DNA of 64,000 nt from JACCTU01 sp963769665. Its GTDB lineage: Bacteria > Actinomycetota > Thermoleophilia > Gaiellales > Gaiellaceae. The notes under the pieces are model-generated. The model made no database searches. It worked only from the letters and a program-made list of their open reading frames with translations, and was not told where the DNA came from. This document shows, in pieces, positions 57,810 to 64,000 of this stretch; positions within the stretch are counted from its first letter, which is position 1, and every line of letters begins with the position of its first letter. A program made the position numbers and the translations under genes. The DNA is taken from assembly GCA_963769665.1 (NCBI GenBank), contig CAVYMQ010000003.1, positions 2,195,356 to 2,259,355 on the forward strand. Reading direction: 5' to 3'.

Positions 57810-60158
57810 ATGGTGCGCCTGCGTCTTGGGGTCCTCATCGCCGTCGTCTTCGCGCTCGCCGCGCCGGGCTCCGCCTGGGCTCGCGACGTCGAGGTCGTGG
57901 TCCGGCTCGACTCGCCCGGAGTCGCGGAGGCGAACGCACACAGCCGGGTGCTCAGCTCGACCGCGACGCAGCGGCGCCTCGACCTCCGGAGCCCGACGAG
58001 CCGCTCCTACCTCGACGCCGTCGCGCTCTCGCAGGAGCGCTTCGAGGCGAGGCTCGCTCGCGAGGTGCCCGGCGCGGTCGTGTACCGGCGCTACCGCATC
58101 ACCTTCAACGGGCTCGCGGTCTCGCTCTCGGCCGCGCGGCTCCCGCAGCTCGCGCGCCTCGCCAAGGTCTATCCCAGCACCACGTTCCGGGGAGAGCTCG
58201 ACCGCAGCGTCGCGATGATTGGCGCAACCTCGTTCTGGGCGGCCCCCGGCGTTGACGCCGGCGCCGGGATGAAGATCGCAATCCTCGACGACGGGCTCGA
58301 CCAGTCGCACCCCTTCTTCTCGCCCGCCGCGTTCGCGATGCCTGCGGGCTTCCCGAAGGGCCAGACTTCGTACACGACCCGGAAGGTGATCGTCGCGCGT
58401 GCGTTTCCGCCGCCCGGGCTGACCTGGAGGAACCGCAACCTGCCGTTCGACCCCGTGCACTCGTCGCACGCGACGCACGTCTCGGGGATCGCCGCGGGCA
58501 ACGCGGGGACGCTTGCCGGGAACGTGCGCATCTCAGGCGTCGCGCCGCGCGCGTACCTCGGCAACTACAAGGTGCTGACGGTCCCCACCGAAGGCTTCGG
58601 GCTCAACGGCAACGCGCCCGAGATCGCGGCGGGGATCGAAGCAGCGGTCGCGGACGGGATGGACGTGATCAACCTCTCGCTCGGTGAGCCCGAGATCGAG
58701 CCGACGCGCGACCTCGTCGCGCTCGCGATCGAGGGCGCAGCCGCCGCGGGCGTCCCCACCGTCGCGGCGGCCGGCAACGAGTACGGCCGCTTCCAGCTCG
58801 GGTCGGTCGGGTCCCCCGCGAGCGCCGCTTCGGCGATCAGCGTCGCCTCGGTCGCGAACGGCCGCAGCGACCCCGCCGGCTCGATCTCGTCGTTCTCGTC
58901 AGCAGGCCCCACGCCGCTCTCGCTCCGGCTCAAGCCCGACGTCGCCGCACCCGGCTCGTCGATCCTCTCGTCGACTCCCGAGGGTGAGTGGGCGTTGCTC
59001 AGCGGCACGAGCATGGCCTCGCCGCACGTCGCCGGTGCGGTCGCGCTGCTCCGCAAGCGACACCCCGCGTGGACCCCCGCACAGCTGAAGTCGGCGCTCG
59101 TCACCACCGGCTCGACGCTTCCGAGCGGGCCATTGCGCACCGGCGGCGGGCTGATCGCCGTCGGGCGCGCAGACGCACCGCTGCTCTTTGCCGAGCCGAG
59201 CTCGATCTCGTTCGGGCTCGTGCGGTCGGGCCAGAATCCGGAGGTGGTCGTCAGGCTCGCCGACGCCGGCGGCGGCGCGGGCACCTGGACGGTGAGCGGG
59301 ATCTTCGCGACCCCCCGCACGGTGACGGTGCCCGGCGAGTTGCGGATCGCGTTCGCCGACATCGCACGCAACGCCGCGGAACAGGCGGCGTACGTCGTGC
59401 TGCAACGCGGCGATCAGATCCGGCGCATCCCGTACTGGTTCCGCGTCACGGCGCCGCAGCTGCCCGCTCCGACGAGGACGCTGACCCGCACGGGCACCTA
59501 CACCGGCTCGACGGTTGGCAAACCGCGCCGCGTGCAGCAGTACCGCTATCCCGTCGTCGCCAACAGTGCGCAGCCCGGGCCGGAGCAGGTCTTCCGCTTC
59601 GCGCTCGGCCGCGAAGTCGCGAACTTCGGTGTCGCAGTGCTTAGGGGTGGCGTGCAACCGCGCGTCGTCCAGGCCGGGGACGAGAATCGCCTCGTCGGCA
59701 TTCCAGGGCTCCCGCTCAACATCAACCCGTACGTCGACGAGTTCGGCGACGCGCGGCCGATCGCGGGCGCAATCCGCCCTGCCCCGGGTACCTACGACCT
59801 CGTCTTCGACTCTCGCGCCGCGGGCGATCGGTTCACGTTCCGGTTCTGGGTCGACGACGCCCGTCCGCCGACCGCGCGTCTCCTGAGCGCGACCGCACGC
59901 GGCGGGGTCGTGCGCATTCGAGTGTCGGACGCCGGGTCCGGTGTCGATCCGCAGTCGCTCGACGCCTCGGTCGACGGCAGCACCCGGAACGTCCGTCTGG
60001 CGAGCGGCGTTGCGTCCGTGAACGTGAAAAGCCTGGCCCGAGGCGCGCATCGACTCGTGTTCACCGTCGCCGACCATCAGGAGGCGAAGAACATGGAGAA
60101 CGTCACGCGGATCCTCCCGAACACGCGCGTCCTCCGCGCGACGATCCGCGTCCCCTAG
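57810..60158 (+). CDS. Secreted subtilisin-like serine protease (S8)
   Basis: A 782-residue exported protease. Signal peptide to about residue 25, then an I9-like propeptide (residues 30-125). The catalytic domain has Asp160 in ILDDGLD, His220 in HSSHATHVSG, oxyanion Asn323 in AAGNEYG and Ser401 in SGTSMASPH. From about 450 on there are three beta-rich C-terminal domains; the last (VRIRVSDAGSGVDPQSLDASVDG) is Ig-like. ATG 57810 gives the normal signal. It ends convergently with a small membrane gene, sharing CTAG. Confidence 0.93.
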   Translation: MVRLRLGVLIAVVFALAAPGSAWARDVEVVVRLDSPGVAEANAHSRVLSSTATQRRLDLRSPTSRSYLDAVALSQERFEARLAREVPGAVVYRRYRITFNGLAVSLSAARLPQLARLAKVYPSTTFRGELDRSVAMIGATSFWAAPGVDAGAGMKIAILDDGLDQSHPFFSPAAFAMPAGFPKGQTSYTTRKVIVARAFPPPGLTWRNRNLPFDPVHSSHATHVSGIAAGNAGTLAGNVRISGVAPRAYLGNYKVLTVPTEGFGLNGNAPEIAAGIEAAVADGMDVINLSLGEPEIEPTRDLVALAIEGAAAAGVPTVAAAGNEYGRFQLGSVGSPASAASAISVASVANGRSDPAGSISSFSSAGPTPLSLRLKPDVAAPGSSILSSTPEGEWALLSGTSMASPHVAGAVALLRKRHPAWTPAQLKSALVTTGSTLPSGPLRTGGGLIAVGRADAPLLFAEPSSISFGLVRSGQNPEVVVRLADAGGGAGTWTVSGIFATPRTVTVPGELRIAFADIARNAAEQAAYVVLQRGDQIRRIPYWFRVTAPQLPAPTRTLTRTGTYTGSTVGKPRRVQQYRYPVVANSAQPGPEQVFRFALGREVANFGVAVLRGGVQPRVVQAGDENRLVGIPGLPLNINPYVDEFGDARPIAGAIRPAPGTYDLVFDSRAAGDRFTFRFWVDDARPPTARLLSATARGGVVRIRVSDAGSGVDPQSLDASVDGSTRNVRLASGVASVNVKSLARGAHRLVFTVADHQEAKNMENVTRILPNTRVLRATIRVP

Positions 60159-60385
60159 GGCCGATCGCGTTCGTCGATCGTCGGCAGGCGGTTGAGGTCG
60201 CGCTCGACGCTCGCGGCGAACTCCTCGCTCTCCGTCTTCACGAGCCGGAGATGTGAGGCCTTGCGGCGCTTCGTGACGACCGGCAGGCGCCCGGAAACAC
60301 CGAGCCGAGCGCTCAGCCGCGGCCACTCCGCGGCAACGAGCACGGCGACCGCACCCGCGAGCAGCAGCGCGTAGATCCAGCCCAC
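60155..60385 (-). CDS. Small membrane protein
   Basis: A 76-residue protein with one N-terminal membrane segment (WIYALLLAGAVAVLVAAEW), a basic middle (TKRRKASHLRL) and an acidic-basic C-terminus (DLNRLPTIDERDRP). GTG 60385. The topology suggests a cytoplasmic tail. Family unknown. Confidence 0.55.
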   Translation of the reverse strand: MGWIYALLLAGAVAVLVAAEWPRLSARLGVSGRLPVVTKRRKASHLRLVKTESEEFAASVERDLNRLPTIDERDRP

Positions 60386-60418
60386 TGCCGGGCGATTCTA
60401 CCCGTGGCCCGCCTGGGC

Positions 60419-60424
60419 TAGATT
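60419..60424 (+). promoter_or_regulatory. Predicted -10 box of the copper protein gene
   Basis: TAGATT, 6 nt before the GTG at 60431; no Shine-Dalgarno. Confidence 0.5.
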
Positions 60425-60430
60425 CACAGG

Positions 60431-61714
60431 GTGCGCAGGCTCGCCTTCGTGTTCACCGTCTTGGTGGCACTCACCGCCCCCTCGGTCGCGTCTGCAGCGG
60501 TCGAGACGCTCGTTCTGCGCTCACAGGCGTTCCCGATGAAGCCGTACCAGGTCGTCCAGGGCGTCACGGCGGTTCCCTCGCCGCGCGTCGACGGCTACGT
60601 CGTCGGGATGACCGTCGAGGTCGTCGACTCGGCCGGGCGGATCCAGACGATGAACGACGTCATGCTCCATCACGCGGTGTTCGTGAAGGCGCTCGTGCCC
60701 GACTACACGTGCGGACGCTTCTACGACTACGACCGACGACCTTCACCACTTCCGGCCGAGCGGTTCTTCGGCGCCGGCGAGGAGCACATGGAGCTGCACC
60801 TCCCGGACGGCTACGGCTACGCGAACCGCGGCACCGACATCTGGGGTCTCGTGTACATGCTGATGAACCACCGCAACGCGGCTTCGACGGTGCACGTGCA
60901 GTACCGCATCCAGTACGTCACCGGCGAGCCGCGGACGGCCGTGAAGCCGGTTTGGCTCGATGTCGTCAACTGCTACGCGGACCCGATCTTCACGGTCCCT
61001 GGTACGGGTGGCCCCGGCTCGAGCTTCGTGCGCACGTCCGACTTCACGATGCCGGAGAGCGGACGCCTCGTCTCGGGCGGCGCGCACATCCACGGTGGCG
61101 GTCAACGGATCGAGCTCCGCAACGCGAGCTGCTCGAGCCGCGAGCTCTTCACGTCGCGTCCCAGCTGGCCCGAGCACTACCCGTTGCCGATGATGCACGA
61201 GCCCGGCCCGGCGCACATGACGTCGTGGTCGGACGCCACCGGCATCCCGGTCGCCGCAGGCGAGAAGCTGCGCCTCCGCGCGGTCTACGACAACAGCAGG
61301 CCGCACATGCGCGTGATGGGGATCATGATCGCGTGGCTCGCCCCGGGCTCGACGCCGGCCTGCGCGCCGACGCCCTCGCTCTCCGACCCGCTCCACGACC
61401 CGGCGCCGACGCCGCGCATCTTCCAGCCGCTCCTGCGCAGCCCCGTCGGCAAGATCGCGCGGGTCAAGCAGACGGCGGTCTCGGACTTCAGCTTCCGGAA
61501 CCAGCGTGTCCAGCTCGAAGCCGGCTCGAGGTTCCAGTGGCGCTTCCTCGGCACCGAACGGCACGACGTCACGCTCGCGAACGGCCCCGAAGGCCTCGCG
61601 TCGGCGTCGGTCCGGGAAGGCAGCTTCGCCTTCCGCTTCCGGCGCAAGGGCACGTACAACCTCTACTGCTCTCTCCACCCCACCCTGATGACCCAAAGGG
61701 TTGTGGTCCGCTAA
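60431..61714 (+). CDS. Secreted copper type II monooxygenase-like protein fused to a cupredoxin domain
   Basis: A 427-residue exported protein (signal to about residue 22). Residues 30-305 show the ligand order of the PHM/DBH copper monooxygenase fold: HH at 80-81 (VMLHHAVFVK), a possible third His at 147, HxH at 219/221 (GAHIHGGG) and a Met in MRVMGIMI (293-299). Cysteines at 94, 181, 234 could form disulfides. Residues 345-427 form a plastocyanin-like domain with His378 and a C-x2-H-x3-M set, Cys413, His416, Met420 (YCSLHPTLM). This suggests a two-copper oxygenase plus an electron-transfer domain in one chain. The enzyme activity is inference; the GTG is probably leaderless. Confidence 0.7.
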   Translation: MRRLAFVFTVLVALTAPSVASAAVETLVLRSQAFPMKPYQVVQGVTAVPSPRVDGYVVGMTVEVVDSAGRIQTMNDVMLHHAVFVKALVPDYTCGRFYDYDRRPSPLPAERFFGAGEEHMELHLPDGYGYANRGTDIWGLVYMLMNHRNAASTVHVQYRIQYVTGEPRTAVKPVWLDVVNCYADPIFTVPGTGGPGSSFVRTSDFTMPESGRLVSGGAHIHGGGQRIELRNASCSSRELFTSRPSWPEHYPLPMMHEPGPAHMTSWSDATGIPVAAGEKLRLRAVYDNSRPHMRVMGIMIAWLAPGSTPACAPTPSLSDPLHDPAPTPRIFQPLLRSPVGKIARVKQTAVSDFSFRNQRVQLEAGSRFQWRFLGTERHDVTLANGPEGLASASVREGSFAFRFRRKGTYNLYCSLHPTLMTQRVVVR

Positions 61715-61745
61715 AGGCTCTACGAGCATTGCCGATAGGACCCAG

Positions 61746-61904
61746 ATGAACAAGACGACCGTTCTCGTCGAGCTGATCGTGGTGCTGACGCTGATGCGCA
61801 GCCTGCTCGTCGCGGCCAAGGTCGTCCCCCCGAGCTGCGCCCGTTGCGGCGTCCAGCTCGAGCGGCGCCAGCTCGGCGAGCCCGTCTGCCGCTGCGGCTC
61901 CTAG
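61746..61904 (+). CDS. Small membrane protein with C-terminal zinc-ribbon half
   Basis: A 52-residue protein: membrane segment (TVLVELIVVLTLMRSLLVAA) then CARCGVQLERRQLGEPVCRCGS, a CxxC...CxC tail that could hold one metal. ATG 61746 lies 31 bp after the copper protein gene, so it may be co-transcribed. It ends convergently, sharing CTAG with the next gene. Function unknown. Confidence 0.6.
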   Translation: MNKTTVLVELIVVLTLMRSLLVAAKVVPPSCARCGVQLERRQLGEPVCRCGS

Positions 61905-62266
61905 CCCGGTAGGACCGGGATCTCGGTCACGAAGGCCGCGACGAAGTAGCCGACGCTGAGCGCGAGCCCGACGACGGCGAGCACGACCTGCTGCCAGGTG
62001 CTCGTGCGCTCGCGCGTCGCTTCGACCCGATCGAGGATCTTCTCGAGCAGACGCTCGGCGCGATCGAACTCGAGCGCGAGCATCCCGAGCCCCACCGCGA
62101 TCAGCAGGATGCCCGGCCCGGGAACCCCGGGAAGGGCGAGTGCCGCGCCCGCGACGAGGATCAAGATGCCGATCATCGCGAACGGCACCCGGTAGAGCTT
62201 GCTCCGCTGCTTGTGCCGCTCCTTGCGCCGGCGAAGGGATTTGATCGCCGGGCGGGGCTCGGTCAT
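61901..62266 (-). CDS. PGPGW-type transmembrane protein
   Basis: A 121-residue protein with a basic N-terminus (RRRKERHKQRSKLYR) and three to four membrane segments. The segment ALPGVPGPGILLIAVGLGMLALEFDRAERLLEK matches the PGPG(W)-family signature of small actinobacterial membrane proteins of unknown role. ATG 62266 has TAGGGT 7 nt upstream and is divergent from xdhC. Confidence 0.75.
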   Translation of the reverse strand: MTEPRPAIKSLRRRKERHKQRSKLYRVPFAMIGILILVAGAALALPGVPGPGILLIAVGLGMLALEFDRAERLLEKILDRVEATRERTSTWQQVVLAVVGLALSVGYFVAAFVTEIPVLPG

Positions 62267-62273
62267 CGCCGGA

Positions 62274-62279
62274 ACCCTA
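62274..62279 (-). promoter_or_regulatory. Predicted -10 box of the PGPGW gene
   Basis: TAGGGT on the minus strand, 7 nt before the ATG at 62266. Confidence 0.5.
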
Positions 62280-62296
62280 GCGATGGCTCTCGAATC

Positions 62297-62302
62297 TACG
62301 AT
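62297..62302 (+). promoter_or_regulatory. Predicted -10 box of xdhC
   Basis: TACGAT, 6 nt before the GTG at 62309. Confidence 0.5.
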
Positions 62303-62308
62303 GCGGGG

Positions 62309-63217
62309 GTGCAGGAACTGCTCCCCTCCCTTCAGCGCTGGCTCGAGCAGGGCGAGGACGTCGCGCTCGCCACCGTCGTCGCGACCCGCCGGTCCGCCCC
62401 ACGGCCGGTCGGCTCGGTGCTCGGCGTGTCCGCGGGCGGCGAGCTCGCGGGCTCGGTCTCGGCGGGCTGCGTCGAGAACGAGGTCTACGCGCAGGCGCAG
62501 GAGGTGCTCGCGGGCGGTGCGGCGCGGCGACTGACGTACGGGATCACCGACGAGCAGGCGTACGGCGTCGGGCTTCCGTGCGGCGGCGAGATCGACGTCT
62601 ACGTCGCGAAGGCGGACGCCGGGCTGCTTCGCAGCGTTGTCGAAGAGATCGGACGGGGCCGCGTCGTCACCGTCGAGCCGTCCGGCGATGGGCTCTCCGT
62701 CGCATCGCGTCCGGCGCCCCGCCTGGTCGTCGTCGGCGCGATCGACACCGCCGAAGCGCTGTGCCGCGGCGCGAAGTCGCTCGGCTGGACGGCGATCGTG
62801 GTCGACCCGCGCGCTCGCTGGGCGACCCCCGTACGCGTGCCGAGCGCCGACGAGATCGTGGTCGAGTGGCCCGACGAGGCGCTCACCCGGCTCGCCCCGG
62901 ACGAGGGCACCGCGGTCGTCGTGCTGGCGCATGAGGATCGGATCGACCTGCCCGCCTTGCAGCTCGCACTCGCGAGCGACGCGTTCTTCGTGGGCGCGAT
63001 TGGGTCGAGGAAGACGCAGGCGCGGCGGCGCGAGGCGCTGCTCGAGCTCGGCCTCGACGAGGCTGCGATCGAGCGAATCCACGGCCCGGTGGGCCTCGAC
63101 GTCGGCGCCGAGTCGCCCGCCGAGACGGCCGTCGCGATCCTCGCGGAGATCCTGGCCGTCCGCGCTGGACGCGACGGCGGCCCGCTCCGCGAGCGCACCG
63201 ACCGCATCCACGTCTGA
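62309..63217 (+). CDS. xdhC: XdhC/CoxF-family molybdenum-hydroxylase maturation protein
   Basis: A 302-residue protein with the XdhC N-terminal domain (LATVVATRRSAPRPVGSVL, SAGCVENEVY) and the C-terminal Rossmann-like domain (LVVVGAIDTAEAL, FVGAIGSRKTQARRR, GPVGLDVGAESPAETAVAI). XdhC proteins bind molybdenum cofactor and help insert its sulfurated form into xanthine-dehydrogenase-type enzymes. No such hydroxylase gene is in the window. GTG 62309 fits the family start. Confidence 0.88.
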   Translation: MQELLPSLQRWLEQGEDVALATVVATRRSAPRPVGSVLGVSAGGELAGSVSAGCVENEVYAQAQEVLAGGAARRLTYGITDEQAYGVGLPCGGEIDVYVAKADAGLLRSVVEEIGRGRVVTVEPSGDGLSVASRPAPRLVVVGAIDTAEALCRGAKSLGWTAIVVDPRARWATPVRVPSADEIVVEWPDEALTRLAPDEGTAVVVLAHEDRIDLPALQLALASDAFFVGAIGSRKTQARRREALLELGLDEAAIERIHGPVGLDVGAESPAETAVAILAEILAVRAGRDGGPLRERTDRIHV

Positions 63218-63220
63218 GAG

Positions 63221-64000
63221 CTAGCCCGCGGTCCTGAGCTTCCCGTCCCGGAGGCGGACGATCACCGCATCCACCTCGGCACGGTTGGTGTCACCCGGGA
63301 ACGAGAGCTCGTTCAGGACGCCGCGGACCTCGAACCCTTTCCGCACCTCCGCGGCAACCAGGTTGGGCCTGGTCGAGGCCGCGAGCTCGATTCCCGCCGC
63401 AAGTGCGTTGACGGCGTCCGCCGCGAGCGCGGACAGAATCGTCTCGGGACGACGGCCGTAGACGGCCCGGAAGCGCTCGTAGAACTCGTCGGTCCGGGAG
63501 CCCGGCTCGGGGAACCCGAAGGTCGCAAAGAGCGTCTCCTCGGGCGCGCCTGGAGGGGCCACAACCCGCTCCGGCGCGTCCGGCGACACGATGCTCGCAC
63601 CCCCGCTGTCCAGGCCGAGAAACGCCTCCACGCGCCCCCCGCGGTCGGTCTCCGGGCGCAGCTCGCGACCCGCCTTCCCGTCCACGAAATCCGAAAGCGC
63701 CTCGGCCTGAGCGCGCGGCGAAAGGCCCGTGTACGCCACCCGTGGCGACCCGTCGATCACCCCGTCGTCGCACGGCGCGACCGCGTAGCCGCCGGCCTTC
63801 GTGACCGCCGAGACGGCGCTTTCGAGGTCGAGCCGGCAGGGCAGGACGAACAGCCGGACACCACGGGCCAGGAGCTCGGGGACCGTCCCTCGGGCGAGTC
63901 GGATCGTCAGCGCGCCCCCTACGCCGCCGGCGTTGTTCACGCGGTTCGCCTCCACCCGCGCGCCCTCGGCGATCAGGCGCTCCCCGTCGACGATCCCGAT
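63221..64000 (-). CDS. Branched-chain amino-acid-type periplasmic binding protein, C-terminal part
   Basis: The reading frame stays open to the right edge, so the 5' end and signal peptide lie outside. About 260 residues are visible. They show the type I binding-protein pattern of the Leu/Ile/Val or amide family: LFVLPCRLDLESAVSAV, APCDDGVIDGS, FATFGFPEPGSRTDEFYERFRAVYGRRPE, and AADAVNALAAGIELAAS. It could serve an ABC importer or act as a receptor domain. Confidence 0.7.
   Translation of the reverse strand: MGIVDGERLIAEGARVEANRVNNAGGVGGALTIRLARGTVPELLARGVRLFVLPCRLDLESAVSAVTKAGGYAVAPCDDGVIDGSPRVAYTGLSPRAQAEALSDFVDGKAGRELRPETDRGGRVEAFLGLDSGGASIVSPDAPERVVAPPGAPEETLFATFGFPEPGSRTDEFYERFRAVYGRRPETILSALAADAVNALAAGIELAASTRPNLVAAEVRKGFEVRGVLNELSFPGDTNRAEVDAVIVRLRDGKLRTAG

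Overview
The window is about 64 kb of very GC-rich, gene-dense chromosome from an actinobacterium. Markers are an actinobacterial integration host factor (mihF) ahead of gmk-rpoZ-coaBC, a PyrR-led pyrimidine operon, WhiA upstream of gap-pgk-tpiA, many GTG/TTG starts and two perfect actinobacterial SOS boxes. Coproheme-type HemQ, a compact PGK and many small secreted proteins would fit a deep-branching class such as Thermoleophilia. That placement is inference, because no rRNA gene is present. I see no prophage, insertion sequence, CRISPR array or plasmid gene.

Layout. 1-12001 (minus): a DUF58 gene cut by the edge, moxR, coaBC, rpoZ, gmk, mihF, then pyrD-pyrK-carB-carA-pyrC-pyrB-pyrR. The pyr genes overlap one another, and a PyrR-type RNA hairpin sits just before pyrR. 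12129-17785: a membrane glycosyltransferase, a CBS site-2 protease, a methyltransferase, rnz, and an SOS-controlled LysM gene. 17785-23422: a secreted glycosidase-like protein, a dgcN/dgcA D-glutamate pair, and two tandem secreted M43 metalloproteases. 23447-31438: terminator, tRNA-Arg, a CDF exporter, a secreted repeat protein, an MFS carrier, corA, secreted and unknown proteins, HIT, an EamA carrier and a GNAT. 31564-36895: tRNA-Gly, a frameshifted class I aldolase, glpX, an EamA carrier, argS and a DUF3467 protein.

36990-40882: M48 protease, then a run encoding a metallophosphoesterase, a ferritin-like protein, a lipoprotein and a Ser/Thr kinase, facing an ECF sigma gene. 41506-47503 (minus): ogt-whiA-gap-pgk-tpiA-gpmI. 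47521-54905: pruA, a six-Asp-box propeller protein, uvrC, a second glycosidase-like protein and hemQ. 54902-57756: small membrane proteins, bcp, an unknown cysteine protein, an FkbM methyltransferase and tRNA-Leu. 57810-64000: a secreted subtilase, a copper-monooxygenase-like protein fused to a cupredoxin, small membrane proteins, an XdhC-family protein and a periplasmic binding protein cut by the edge.

Together the window covers de novo UMP synthesis, the triose part of glycolysis with gluconeogenic FBPase, and a large secreted repertoire. Three genome-style patterns stand out. Many starts are preceded at 6-8 nt by a TAnnnT box and no Shine-Dalgarno, which predicts leaderless mRNAs. Several divergent pairs are only about 17-26 bp apart. 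Six convergent pairs share a CTAG whose two strands supply both stop codons. The best leads are the LysM gene whose -10 lies between two SOS boxes, the PHM-like/cupredoxin fusion, the inverted repeat over the MFS start, and a two-hairpin dispersed repeat.
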